Counted from the stretch's first letter, positions 8,766 to 17,374 are shown. The stretch: DNA of 36,999 nt from Cytophagaceae bacterium (GCA_027488335.1 JAIYBU010000208.1:1-36999), one strand, 5' to 3'. Notes: a model not told the origin generated them from the sequence alone. A program made the numbers and translations.

Positions 8766-9791
8766 TTAGCCTTTATAATATTCCAAGGCTTTCTTCATTT
8801 CGTTTTTGCTTACTACAATGTCATAAAGGCAACTTCCTGCGGCATTTATCAACGAAAAACGAACTTCTTTACCTTTATTTTTCTTGTCTTGAAGCGTAAG
8901 ACCGATGATTGTATCGAAATCTGCTTCCGCAATATCTACTTTTCCGTATATCGAAAATATAAATTCTTCTACTTGTTCGAGGGTTCGTTCATCAATCAAA
9001 CCTCGTGTATATGCTATATATGCCTCACAAACCATTCCAGCAGCAATTGCTTCGCCATGAAACAATCTTTTCTTTCCTTGAGGCAGAAAAAACGTCTCAA
9101 TGGCATGTCCGAGCGTATGCCCAAAGTTTAAAATTTTGCGTAAACCTTTCTCGGTTGGGTCTTGTTCGACCACTTTTTTCTTGATTTCGACCGAATGAGC
9201 AATTAAATCGGGTAAATCTTGGTCGGCTAAATCTTTCTTTCTGATTTCTTGCCATTTTTCTCCATCTTGAATCAAACAATGTTTCAAAATTTCGGCAAAA
9301 CCCGAACGTTTTTCTCTTTCAGAAAGTGTTTCTAAGAAAACAGGGTCAATCAAAACTGCATTGGGTAACGTAAAAACGCCCAAATGGTTCTTGAATCCTT
9401 GAAAATCAATGCCCAACTTCCCTCCTACGCTGGCATCGACCTGCGAAAGTAGCGTGGTCGGAATCTGAATAAAATCAATGCCACGCTTGTAAGTTGCGGC
9501 ACAAAAACCACCCATATCGCCGATTACTCCTCCACCCAAGTTAATCATCAAGGCATGACGGTCGAGCTGTGCGTCAGTCATGGCCGACCAAATTTGCTCG
9601 CAAGTTTGTAAGTTTTTGTTTTCTTCGCCATGCTTTACGGTAATAAGCGTATGCTTTGGCAACAAATCTTTGATAACTGAATAACAAAAACGCTTGGTGT
9701 TTGTATCGGTCAAGACAATGATTTTAGAATAACTTTTTGTTTCGAGAAAAGTTTTTAAACTTTCGGAAATTGGAGAAATAATAACTGACAT
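8766..9791 (-). CDS. aroB: 3-dehydroquinate synthase
   Basis: Converts DAHP to 3-dehydroquinate, the second step of the shikimate pathway, using NAD and a divalent metal. Signatures present: the NAD-binding GGGVIGD (86-92), the SQVDASVGGK loop (116-125), and metal ligands E168 (GFAEILKH), H229 (GHTLGHAIE) and H245 (LFHGEAIAAGM). At 341 residues it is slightly shorter than the usual 350-360. The ATG at 9791 gives a normal N-terminus. It sits 134 bp downstream of the glycosyltransferase gene on the same strand, separated by a hairpin repeat, so it probably has its own promoter. Confidence 0.95.
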   Translation of the reverse strand: MSVIISPISESLKTFLETKSYSKIIVLTDTNTKRFCYSVIKDLLPKHTLITVKHGEENKNLQTCEQIWSAMTDAQLDRHALMINLGGGVIGDMGGFCAATYKRGIDFIQIPTTLLSQVDASVGGKLGIDFQGFKNHLGVFTLPNAVLIDPVFLETLSEREKRSGFAEILKHCLIQDGEKWQEIRKKDLADQDLPDLIAHSVEIKKKVVEQDPTEKGLRKILNFGHTLGHAIETFFLPQGKKRLFHGEAIAAGMVCEAYIAYTRGLIDERTLEQVEEFIFSIYGKVDIAEADFDTIIGLTLQDKKNKGKEVRFSLINAAGSCLYDIVVSKNEMKKALEYYKG

Positions 9792-9863
9792 TTTGACTCT
9801 TTCTTTGATTAAAAAGTCAAAGTTAGTAATTGATGGGGAGAAATTGAGGTATTATAAAGCGAA

Positions 9864-9897
9864 AAACCTGCAAGGTTTGAAAAAACCTTACAGGTTT
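9864..9897. repeat. REP-like hairpin AAACCTGCAAGGTTT / AAACCTTACAGGTTT
   Basis: Two 15-nt arms (9864-9878, 9883-9897) form an inverted repeat with one mismatch and a GAAA loop. Each arm is itself close to a palindrome, as in dispersed intergenic repeats. It lies just past the stop codon of the glycosyltransferase and may act as its terminator. Confidence 0.65.
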
Positions 9898-9925
9898 GAT
9901 ATAGCAAGCGAGAGTTTTCTTAGAA

Positions 9926-10666
9926 CTACTGCAACAAATCCCACTTAAAAATACCTAAATTATTTAAGAAATAGCGGAACGAAACTCTAAGAACACCCAA
10001 ACCGTATTTTGAACTACGTATAAAATTGATAGAAGATGCCTCATCAAAATATTTAGTTGGGCAAGTTACTTCGGCAATTTCGTAGCCTTTTGCGAAGATT
10101 TGAGCAATCATTTCATTATCAAAAATAAAATCATCGTCACATTTTTTGAACGGTACACTTTGCAAAACTTCTCGTGAAAATGCACGGTAGCCAGTGTGAT
10201 ATTCTGAAAGTTTTTGCGACATCAAAATATTTTGTGAGAGCGTCAAGAAACGGTTGGCTATGTACTTATAAAGTGGCATTCCACCTTTTAAAGCACCTTT
10301 ACCCAGTATTCTCGAACCAAAAACAACGGGATATAAATCTTCGCCAATGATACTTACCATTGCTCTGATTAGCTTTGGCGTATATTGATAATCGGGGTGA
10401 ACCATCACTACAATATCTGCCCCAATTTCGAGGGCTTTTGTGTAGCAAGTCTTTTGGTTTCCACCATAGCCTTTATTTACATCATGGCGAATAACGTGCT
10501 GAATACCAATACTTTTGGCTACTTCAGCAGTGTTATCGGGGCTATAATCATCAACCAAGATTACTTCGTCAACAATATCAAAGGGGATTTCTTTGTAAGT
10601 ACGTTCAAGCGTTAGCGATGCACGATAGGCTGGCATAACGATGACTACTTTTTTACCATTATACAT
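9926..10666 (-). CDS. Family 2 glycosyltransferase, polyprenyl-phosphate mannose synthase-like
   Basis: A 246-residue GT-A fold enzyme of family GT2, resembling DPM1-type enzymes that move a sugar from a nucleotide donor to a polyprenyl phosphate. Visible are the start strand VVIVMPAYRASLTLERT, VDD at 38-40 (nucleotide binding), the HPDYQYTP segment around D92 in place of the usual DADLQHPP, and the YHTGYRAFSREVL acceptor region. There is no C-terminal membrane segment, so it is the soluble or peripheral type. Acceptor and sugar are not decidable. No other envelope or O-antigen genes flank it. Confidence 0.85.
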   Translation of the reverse strand: MYNGKKVVIVMPAYRASLTLERTYKEIPFDIVDEVILVDDYSPDNTAEVAKSIGIQHVIRHDVNKGYGGNQKTCYTKALEIGADIVVMVHPDYQYTPKLIRAMVSIIGEDLYPVVFGSRILGKGALKGGMPLYKYIANRFLTLSQNILMSQKLSEYHTGYRAFSREVLQSVPFKKCDDDFIFDNEMIAQIFAKGYEIAEVTCPTKYFDEASSINFIRSSKYGLGVLRVSFRYFLNNLGIFKWDLLQ

Positions 10667-10843
10667 GAATTATTCGAGTTTTCGGTGCAATTTTGCAAAT
10701 CAATTCTGTTGAAACTTTGTTACAAAATACAGCATGTTTCTCCTGAATTGCAAATTGGCATTTATGTTTAGTATCTATTATTAGAGAGATAAGGCAAACA
10801 AAATGCCAAAATTAAACACTATATTTATTTAAAACTTGATTTT

Positions 10844-11911
10844 ATGACTTTTTCAAACGAAACAATATTTTTCACCTGTTTCTCGATTTTTGTGGGTTTA
10901 GTGATGGCTTTCGATTTAGGAGCTTTTAGTAAATCGAGCAGCCACAAAGTAAGTTTCAAAGAAGCAGGCCTTTGGAGTGCCGTTTGGGTGGCTTTGGCTA
11001 TTGGTTTTTTCTTCTTTTTACGTCAATACGGCTATCTGATTCACGATATTAGTGATGCTTCGCACCTTGAATCGGTCAGATTGAAATACTATGACAAACT
11101 AAAACTTCCGACTGATTTTAATGCGGCTCTGCAAGCCTTTGAAAACAGCATGGCCATTGATTATCTGACTGGTTATTTGACCGAATACTCCCTTTCGGTA
11201 GATAATATTTTTGTGTTTATTTTGATTTTTAATTCGTTTGGTGTTCACGAAAAATTCTACAAGAAAGTATTGGTTTGGGGTATTCTCGGCTCAATCGTTT
11301 TGCGTTTCATCTTTATTTTTATTGGTGCAGCCTTGATTCAAGAGTTTGAATGGATTCTTTATATTTTTGGTGGATTTTTGGTTTATACGGGTCTGAAAAT
11401 TTTCTTTAATAAGGAAGAAGAGGAAGAAAAAATCGAACCAGCTAAACATCCTGTAGTAAAATTTGCCTCAAAAATCTTCAATGTCTATAAAAGAAACGTA
11501 ACCGATAATTTCTTGATTTACCATAAACGCTACAAGAAATGGTATATCACGCCACTTTTCTTGGTGATGCTTGTTATTGCGGGGACTGATGTGGTTTTTG
11601 CGGTTGATTCTATCCCTGCTATTTTCTCGATTACAAAAGACCCTTATATCGTATTTTTCTCGAATGTATTCGCTATTATGGGACTTCGTTCGATGTTCTT
11701 TTTCTTATCGAGCATCATGGGGCTTTTCCGCTATTTACCTCTGGGGTTGGGCGTTTTATTGACCTTTATCGGTGCAAAAATGCTTCTTCACCACCCAATG
11801 GAAAAAATTGGCTTTACGAATACGCACTCATTGATTGTGATTGTAGGAATCCTGGCAACCAGTATTTTGGCTTCGATTTTGATTCCTGAGAAAAAGGAAG
11901 TAAAAGCGTAA
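10844..11911 (+). CDS. TerC/Alx-family integral membrane protein
   Basis: A 355-residue polytopic membrane protein with about eight hydrophobic segments. The diagnostic acidic membrane motifs are here: an early VMAFDLGAF, EYSLSVDNIFVF, and the late GTDVVFAVDSIPAIFSITKDP. TerC/Alx members act in Mn2+ export or metal supply to exported enzymes. A charged cytoplasmic loop (KEEEEEEKIEPAKH) lies near residues 185-200. The 177-bp upstream region was searched by eye for the yybP-ykoY manganese riboswitch that controls many relatives; I did not find its conserved core. Confidence 0.9.
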   Translation: MTFSNETIFFTCFSIFVGLVMAFDLGAFSKSSSHKVSFKEAGLWSAVWVALAIGFFFFLRQYGYLIHDISDASHLESVRLKYYDKLKLPTDFNAALQAFENSMAIDYLTGYLTEYSLSVDNIFVFILIFNSFGVHEKFYKKVLVWGILGSIVLRFIFIFIGAALIQEFEWILYIFGGFLVYTGLKIFFNKEEEEEKIEPAKHPVVKFASKIFNVYKRNVTDNFLIYHKRYKKWYITPLFLVMLVIAGTDVVFAVDSIPAIFSITKDPYIVFFSNVFAIMGLRSMFFFLSSIMGLFRYLPLGLGVLLTFIGAKMLLHHPMEKIGFTNTHSLIVIVGILATSILASILIPEKKEVKA

Positions 11912-11943
11912 GAGCGAATATAAAAACTTCGATAAAGAACATT

Positions 11944-12075
11944 CATTGCCGTCTGCTTTAGCTGACGGATACTTTGATAAAACTAATTTGACTTTAGTCT
12001 AAACACATGGTTTGACTAAAGTCAAATTAGTTTTATTCTTCCTTTATAATCCGTCAGTTGAAACTGACGGCAATG
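11944..12075. repeat. 132-bp nested inverted repeat (cruciform-like)
   Basis: The inner arms are a perfect 23-bp pair: ATAAAACTAATTTGACTTTA plus GTC (11977-11999) with 12014-12036, loop 14 nt. The outer arms are 27 nt each, 11944-11970 and 12049-12075, identical to the complement at both ends and joined by wobble or mismatched pairs in the middle. Each outer arm also folds on itself (CCGTC…GACGG). It fills the gap between the convergent TerC-like and helicase genes and could end both transcripts, but it is much larger than a terminator needs to be. Confidence 0.8.
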
Positions 12076-12113
12076 AAAAATCGTTATTGATTATTGAAAA
12101 CTGTCACTGCAAA

Positions 12114-15100
12114 CTACTTATTCCGACTCCAAAAACGCTCAAACTCCCAGCCTTTTGCTCGGAGATTCAGAGGCAAATAAGCATGTGATTCTTTTGGAGA
12201 AATAGCTTCAAAATACAAGTCATCATCAGTTAAAATCAAGGATTCATACTTGCCATCTTCGGCTTTTACGGTCAAATCTGCAAAAGGTAATTCACTGATA
12301 TACTGATTATTATGCTTTTTTAGTTGTTCTTTCAAAAACCACTCCGTTCGGAATGTATTGGGTAAATTTGGCTCGTGTAGAAACTCACTACTTGATACTG
12401 CCAAAGCATATTCTAAATATTTTTTCAATAATCTTGGGCCTTCGTTTTGGGCATTTTCTACATTGAGTTGGGCAGGTAAAATACTACTTACTACATAGAT
12501 TTTCTCTCTCGCACGAGTCACCGCCACATTGAGTCTGTTTTCGCCCCCAGTTTGATTCAAACTACCAAAATTCATTAATAACCGACCATTGGTGTCGGGA
12601 GCATAACCCACCGAAAAAATCACAACATCAAACTCATCACCTTGTATATTTTCAATATTTTTTACTGAAATTTGAGCATTTGCAGAAAATTTAATTCGTA
12701 ATTCGTAATTCATCAATCGTAATTCAATTAACTCTGCTTGTTTATGATTGAAGGTTACAACGCCAATGCTCTTTTCAGGAGAAATTCGTTGTAATTCAGC
12801 GACCAACTCTACCACTTTTTGAGCCTCACGCTCGTTTGTGTTTTTCTCCCAAACACCTGCTACTTTTATGTAATTAATGGCAGGTTGATTAAGGCTAATA
12901 TGCTCATAATGAGGCAATAAACGCAAAGAGTTTTTATAGAAAAACTTGTTTGAAAAACCAATCAAATCAAGCGATTGACTGCGATAATGTCCCATCAGAG
13001 AAGCCTTTGGCAAGTACTGAGCAGCCAAATCGAGTAGCGAATCTATCTCCAAAATTGGTTCTTCCTCACTCAAATCTTCTTCATAGCGAATTTGGTATAA
13101 ATCATTGGGTTGAAGCTGCTTGGAATCGCCCGCTACCACAAGCTGTTTTGCTCTATAGATAGCAGGAATACCATACTCTGCAAAACATTGCGAAGCCTCA
13201 TCGAAAATTACTAAATCAAACAAGCCTTCTTTCATTTCAAACATCGCCGAAACCGATTCGGGCGAAGCCATCCAACATGGAATGAGTTTAAAAAGCTCGT
13301 CGGAATAGGCCTCCAATACTTTTCTAACCGACCATAATTTTCGTTTTTTAGTGGTTTGATGATGCAATTCTCGATAGGTCACTACATTTTGTAAGCGATT
13401 AATTAGTAAGTCTTTATATGTCTGTTCACGCAATTTAAGCAAAACAATCTCTTGACTCAGAGCCTGTTTTTGCAACACACTTTCTTGCAATTCTTCTTCC
13501 ATTTGCTGCATTTTGAGCGAACTCACACTACGTAAAATCGGATAAAGTGCCTCGATGTGCTGAATCCAAGCCAAACGCAGAGAATTCTGAAAAACTTCGA
13601 TGGCATTATCGGAATTTTCGGTCAATTTTTCAATAATCTCCAATTCGGTATGGCTAAAAGAATTTTTGAGGGTGTCGGCCTCTTGTAGGTAGTCGAAGAG
13701 TTCACTTAAACCATTCTCCGAGTAGTTTATAATAGTGTTTATCTGCCAATCGCTCAAAAACACCTTCCACCACGGCCATTTTTGCTTAGTTTCTTTGATA
13801 ATTTGGGTTAAAGCTGCGTAATATGTTAGGGTAAAATCATCGTTCTGAAGAAAATCATTGGCCGTGTAAAGAGCAAAAGCATCATTGGCGAGAATATATT
13901 TTTTCAAGGTTTGCAAAATTGCTTCGGTATCCTCTTTTACATGAATATAAATTTCTTTTTTTGCCAACCTATCTTTCAAGTTCTCGAAACTAATTCTATT
14001 ATTTATTTTACTAATAAGCAGCTCTAAATCAGCACTTTGCAATGACAAGCGATTCTGAAATACCAGTTGCTCGACGGCCTTTTTATCTTTAGAAAATAAC
14101 TTCCAACTAAACCAACTCAAGCCCGATTTACTGGCTGCCCATGCTTGCTCAAGTTGATTTTTTCTGAGTAAAAGTTGGTCAGTTGGTAAGGTGATTTCTA
14201 CCCCATTTTGGTTGGTCAGTTGGTTAATTTCGGCACTGATTTTTTTTAGGTCAAATTGTCGGTTTATTAAATATTTTTTTTCTTTTCTGATAGCCTTAAA
14301 AATCTCAATGACTTCTCGGTTTTCCAACAATTCGGAGAATTGTTGCACTACGCTTTCATCAAGATTAGTTAGCTCGGCAATCGAAAAACGAGTAAAGTTT
14401 TGGGTTTGTAAATCGGCTACTTCGGCAATGGCATTTTTGATTTTCGGAACATCGGCAAAAGTAAAATTGGCAAACGAAACTCGGTTTCTCCAAAACTCGT
14501 ATCCTTCACTCGGTTGTAGCTTTTGTTGGTATTGAAAATAACGTTTTAATCGGCTCTCAAAATCGGCTAAATCATTGAAAGTAAAAACTTTATATTTATC
14601 TCCAAGTTCAATATATGATTCCTTGATACTACTTGTCAGATACAATTCTTTGACCGACATTCCGCAGATAGACTCATCAAAAAGTGCATTTTTGAAGGCT
14701 TGCAATTCTTCGGAAAGTTTATCAATTCGACGACTGTTTTGCGTAAAATTTCGCTCCAAAAAAATCGCATCAAGACTTTTATTTTTCTTTTGATATTCCT
14801 CTACTCGCTCAATCTGATTCGTAATTTTCTCGAAAAGTGCCTTTCTGTCATTCTTAAAATCATGAATCAAGGCCACAAAATTGGTCATTTGACCTTTTTC
14901 CAATCGCTGATAAACAGTATCCAATGCCACTCGTTTTTGGCAAACCACCAAAACCTTTTTTCCTCTTGAAGTAAAATCGGCCACCAAATTGGCAATCAAC
15001 TGAGATTTTCCAGTTCCTGGCGGGCCTTGCACAACCAACGATTTACCCGATTTAACTTGTTGAATAGCAGCTTCTTGCGAAGCATCAATGGAGAAAGGGA

Positions 15101-15947
15101 GGAAGGAATTTTCTTCTTTTGGTATCGTTTTTTCGGACGTATTTATTCTAAATAACTCTTCAGAATTTATATTACTATTATCGGTATTTCCTAACAATTT
15201 CTCATAATCAGGCACCAAATAAGACCCTGCTTGCGGAAAAATACCCAAAATTGCTTGTGGAAAAAGCTTGAGTTCGCCGTTGCGTTCGAGTTGTTCTAAA
15301 TCGGCTTTTGTAAGCTTCTGAAAATCAGTGAGTTGTTCTGTAAAATTATCTTGATTAAAATTAATTTCAACGGGGCTTTGCTTCAATAATTCATACAGTT
15401 GCGTTCTGAAAACGAGGCTTTCTTTACTAAAATCATCGAATGAGGTTTCGAGCAAATCGTCGTTGATTTTTATCTGATTAAAGTGCGAATAAGCCAACAA
15501 AAAACTACGATTTAGGCTAATGTTATCGTCACGTTTTTCGAGTAGCCATTTCTTGCCATCGCTTTTGAGTGTTACTGGAAAAAACAACAACGGACAACGC
15601 ACCAACGTGCCATCAGCAAGTTTTCCTTTGACAAACGGGTAGCCCACGTACAAATCTTCCGCCCCACGTTCTTGCTCGATAAATGCTTCGGTTCGGGCTA
15701 TTTTTCTAAGAATTTTACTCGCTTCGTTTACTTTTTCTAAACGACTATCCATCACATCACAAAGCGGAATCTGCGATTTTTGAGCAATGAGTTGATTGAT
15801 GAATTCAAACGAAGGCTTATTATCCAGAAAATCGAGTTGGTGTAAATCAAGAAATTGTTCTTGCGGCAAACTAAGCAACAGCAACGAACGATTACGTGAA
15901 GTAAGATTTGTAAGCCTACGAAGATATGTTTTGATGAGTTTTTGCAT
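12114..15947 (-). CDS. Large SF1 (UPF1/DNA2-like) helicase with DUF4011-like N-terminus
   Basis: A 1277-residue protein. The N-terminal segment YLRRLTNLTSRNRSLLLL resembles the start of DUF4011 proteins. Walker A is GPPGTGKS at 308-315, followed by a long coiled-coil-rich insertion (about 390-880). Walker B is FDEAS with D916-E917, then GDSKQLQP (motif III). The C-terminal RecA lobe has IQGDEFDVVIFS and NVAVTRAREKIYVVSS. The last about 70 residues end with LRAKGWEFERFWSRNK, like the tail of a restriction-endonuclease-fold (Vsr-like) domain, but too little is left for a whole nuclease. Such DUF4011-helicase-nuclease proteins occur in antiviral defence contexts; here there is no partner gene, so a repair or defence role is open. 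A stretch at residues about 1072-1085 comes from a dispersed mini-repeat. Confidence 0.8.
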   Translation of the reverse strand: MQKLIKTYLRRLTNLTSRNRSLLLLSLPQEQFLDLHQLDFLDNKPSFEFINQLIAQKSQIPLCDVMDSRLEKVNEASKILRKIARTEAFIEQERGAEDLYVGYPFVKGKLADGTLVRCPLLFFPVTLKSDGKKWLLEKRDDNISLNRSFLLAYSHFNQIKINDDLLETSFDDFSKESLVFRTQLYELLKQSPVEINFNQDNFTEQLTDFQKLTKADLEQLERNGELKLFPQAILGIFPQAGSYLVPDYEKLLGNTDNSNINSEELFRINTSEKTIPKEENSFLPFSIDASQEAAIQQVKSGKSLVVQGPPGTGKSQLIANLVADFTSRGKKVLVVCQKRVALDTVYQRLEKGQMTNFVALIHDFKNDRKALFEKITNQIERVEEYQKKNKSLDAIFLERNFTQNSRRIDKLSEELQAFKNALFDESICGMSVKELYLTSSIKESYIELGDKYKVFTFNDLADFESRLKRYFQYQQKLQPSEGYEFWRNRVSFANFTFADVPKIKNAIAEVADLQTQNFTRFSIAELTNLDESVVQQFSELLENREVIEIFKAIRKEKKYLINRQFDLKKISAEINQLTNQNGVEITLPTDQLLLRKNQLEQAWAASKSGLSWFSWKLFSKDKKAVEQLVFQNRLSLQSADLELLISKINNRISFENLKDRLAKKEIYIHVKEDTEAILQTLKKYILANDAFALYTANDFLQNDDFTLTYYAALTQIIKETKQKWPWWKVFLSDWQINTIINYSENGLSELFDYLQEADTLKNSFSHTELEIIEKLTENSDNAIEVFQNSLRLAWIQHIEALYPILRSVSSLKMQQMEEELQESVLQKQALSQEIVLLKLREQTYKDLLINRLQNVVTYRELHHQTTKKRKLWSVRKVLEAYSDELFKLIPCWMASPESVSAMFEMKEGLFDLVIFDEASQCFAEYGIPAIYRAKQLVVAGDSKQLQPNDLYQIRYEEDLSEEEPILEIDSLLDLAAQYLPKASLMGHYRSQSLDLIGFSNKFFYKNSLRLLPHYEHISLNQPAINYIKVAGVWEKNTNEREAQKVVELVAELQRISPEKSIGVVTFNHKQAELIELRLMNYELRIKFSANAQISVKNIENIQGDEFDVVIFSVGYAPDTNGRLLMNFGSLNQTGGENRLNVAVTRAREKIYVVSSILPAQLNVENAQNEGPRLLKKYLEYALAVSSSEFLHEPNLPNTFRTEWFLKEQLKKHNNQYISELPFADLTVKAEDGKYESLILTDDDLYFEAISPKESHAYLPLNLRAKGWEFERFWSRNK
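12681..12724 (-). repeat. ATTACGAATTACGA-type mini-repeat inside the helicase gene
   Basis: On the minus strand the sequence reads GAATTACGATTGATGAATTA followed by CGAATTACGAATTA. It is built from GAATTACGA / GATGAATTA words and is translated as ELRLMNYELRIK. Such AT-rich repeats are usually intergenic in Bacteroidota; here the unit is in frame in the C-terminal RecA lobe. Confidence 0.6.
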
Positions 15948-15951
15948 AGAA

Positions 15952-15959
15952 CAAAGATA
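15952..15959 (-). promoter_or_regulatory. Candidate -7 box (TATCTTTG) directly before the helicase ATG
   Basis: It matches TAnnTTTG on the minus strand and ends only 4 bases before the ATG at 15947. If used, the transcript would start at or next to the start codon (leaderless). No -33 TTTG at the standard spacing was found, so this is weak. Confidence 0.25.
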
Positions 15960-16142
15960 ATTATAGCAAACCTTTTATCTACCATGAACGCTTTTTAACA
16001 TTTTTTATTCATCATTCTAACCATTTTCTTCGTTACTGAATGAAGGTTAATTGTTTTACTTCTCACCTATTATTTTCATAGCTAATTGCATAAAAATGAT
16101 GTTAAAAACTATTACCAAACCCTAAATGTCAAACAGTTCGCC

Positions 16143-16205
16143 ATGATACTGCTTGCGGGTATTTTCTTGATTGGTAGCGATGCGTTCGCTCAAAAGAAAA
16201 ATTGA
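16143..16205 (+). pseudogene. Possible remnant of a secreted-protein gene (signal peptide only)
   Basis: From the ATG at 16143 the frame encodes a hydrophobic stretch followed by SDAFAQ and then KKN and a stop. Ala-x-Ala-Gln is the usual Sec cleavage pattern of this genome's secreted proteins (compare the DUF2911 protein, ANAQ). A TTG at 16086 could extend it upstream by 19 codons. It is either a decayed gene start or a very small exported peptide. Confidence 0.3.
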
Positions 16206-16331
16206 AGACAAAAAACTACATGAGTTATTATTGTAGAATTGTTTTTTTACATTACAGAAGCAAATCATTAATAATTTCGACTCTTCAATCAATTTTTTTA
16301 ATACATTTCTCATATGGGGTAGATTCTTTCA

Positions 16332-16339
16332 TACCTTTG
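16332..16339 (+). promoter_or_regulatory. Candidate -7 promoter box (TACCTTTG)
   Basis: It matches TAnnTTTG and lies 19 bp before the ATG of the small membrane protein at 16359. This supports 16359 as the start rather than the longer overlapping frame from 16202. Confidence 0.4.
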
Positions 16340-16358
16340 TTCTCTAAATTTTCAGTTA

Positions 16359-16685
16359 ATGGATTTCAAATTTTTACGTCATATTGCCATTTCGTTGGCC
16401 GTAACGGCTTTGGTGGTTTATATTATTTACCACAGTATTGGTTCGGGAGCCTACTTGATGATGTCGGCTTTGGCACTTTCAAGTTTTCTGATTGGTTATT
16501 TAGAACCGCATCGTGGCTGGATATTGGCTCTCATGCAAGTGGCTATTTTGCTAAGTACTTATTTCTTGAAACTTTTTACGCCCGTAAGTGCCGATATGGC
16601 CATGTTTGGAACCTTTGCTGGCTGCGGTATTTCGTTGGTTTTTAGCTTTGTAGCTGGACGTTTGGCAAGGTTATTTGAAAACTAA
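16359..16685 (+). CDS. Small integral membrane protein, unknown function
   Basis: 108 residues with three to four hydrophobic segments: about 8-26 (IAISLAVTALVVYIIYHS), 28-47, 54-72 and 80-102 (a glycine-rich last helix ending in AGRLARLFEN). I do not recognise a named family. It is a single-gene unit with a -7-like box just upstream. A longer frame in another register (16202-16645) overlaps it, but its translation is aromatic and cysteine rich with no domain character and it lacks a plausible start, so this one is preferred. Confidence 0.7.
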   Translation: MDFKFLRHIAISLAVTALVVYIIYHSIGSGAYLMMSALALSSFLIGYLEPHRGWILALMQVAILLSTYFLKLFTPVSADMAMFGTFAGCGISLVFSFVAGRLARLFEN

Positions 16686-16849
16686 TCTTGTACTGCTTGT
16701 TTCTGTTTTTAGCAATTTCTCACTTAAATGACAGCCAATATAATTTATAAATCGGTACGACCACGTTTTTTACCCTGACTTATGTTTATATTTTCTTTGG
16801 TTTAAGATTTCTACAAATATCAAATACTCTTTCTAAATTTTTATAAAAA

Positions 16850-16878
16850 GAGGTCTGCACAGCATTTGTACAGACCTC
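16850..16878 (-). terminator. Terminator of the signal-less FKBP gene
   Basis: GAGGTCTG (16850-16857) pairs with CAGACCTC (16871-16878). Flanking A5 and T5 runs give a classical intrinsic terminator, 28 bases past the stop codon at 16906. Confidence 0.75.
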
Positions 16879-16905
16879 CTTTTTATATATCCAGTATAGG
16901 CAAAA

Positions 16906-17316
16906 TTATCTTGCCGAAACGATTTCGATGTCGAAAACTAAAGGCGAATACCCTGGAATATCTCTCCCTGCTCCACGAGAGCCATAACCTAACGACGAGG
17001 GAAAAATAATTGTCCCTTTTTCGCCAACTTTCAGTTTAGCAATGCCTTCATCAAAGCCACCCACTACTTGCCCAACACCCAAAATAAAACTGAAAGTACC
17101 TTCGTCAAATTGCTCATCAGATAAAAGTCTTCCTGCGTATTTTACCGTAACGTTTTGTCTTGCTGCTAAGGATGCACCTGCTTCATTTGGAGAAGTCAGA
17201 ATAAAGCGTAAGCCCGAAGATGTCTTCTCGGTGATAGCCAAATTTTTACTACTGATATAACTTTCTATTTGCTCATCTTCAGTACCCGAAAAGCCATCTT
17301 TTCCGTAATTTTTCAT
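16906..17316 (-). CDS. FKBP-type peptidyl-prolyl isomerase, no signal peptide
   Basis: A 136-residue FKBP-fold prolyl isomerase. Family motifs: VTVKYAGRLLSDEQFDEGTFSFILGVGQVVGGFDEGIAKLKVGEKG (about 54-100, written here only for its order), IIFPSSLGYGSRGAG and the terminal PLVFDIEIVSAR. It aligns along its length with the neighbour upstream, but its first residues (MKNYGKDGFSGTEDEQ) correspond to the part just after the neighbour's lipobox, and an in-frame TAA lies four codons before the ATG. It therefore lacks a leader and should remain cytoplasmic unless translation starts elsewhere. It is 61 bp downstream of the lipoprotein copy. Confidence 0.85.
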   Translation of the reverse strand: MKNYGKDGFSGTEDEQIESYISSKNLAITEKTSSGLRFILTSPNEAGASLAARQNVTVKYAGRLLSDEQFDEGTFSFILGVGQVVGGFDEGIAKLKVGEKGTIIFPSSLGYGSRGAGRDIPGYSPLVFDIEIVSAR

Positions 17317-17348
17317 TTTATTGAGATTTTAATTATAACGATATATGG

Positions 17349-17374
17349 AAGGTCAGACCTACGGTTCAGACCTT
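17349..17374 (-). terminator. Weak hairpin between the two FKBP genes
   Basis: AAGGTC (17349-17354) pairs with GACCTT (17369-17374), with a partly paired interior. No T-run follows on the minus strand, so it is more likely an attenuator or a processing site than a full terminator. Confidence 0.35.

Larger units (their letters stand above)
15948..16358. other. 411-bp intergenic region with a signal-peptide-like remnant
   Basis: This is the divergent spacer between the helicase and the small membrane protein. It contains candidate promoter boxes at both edges and a 20-codon frame (16143-16205, +) that reads like a signal peptide, MILLAGIFLIGSDAFAQ, stopping three codons after the cleavage site. 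A minus-strand frame over 16122-16313 has no coding character. I see no RNA gene. Confidence 0.6.

Noticed and set aside
8709..9131. 140-residue plus-strand frame at the end of aroB
   Set aside because: Lies antisense to confidently identified aroB and has a Cys/Phe-rich composition typical of a shadow frame.
10681..10843. yybP-ykoY manganese riboswitch upstream of the TerC-like gene
   Set aside because: Expected from family knowledge, but the conserved core sequence and helices could not be found by eye.
16202..16645. 147-residue plus-strand frame overlapping the small membrane protein
   Set aside because: Different register from the better-supported 16359-16685 gene; composition rich in Phe, Tyr, Trp and Cys with no domain, and no promoter or start context.
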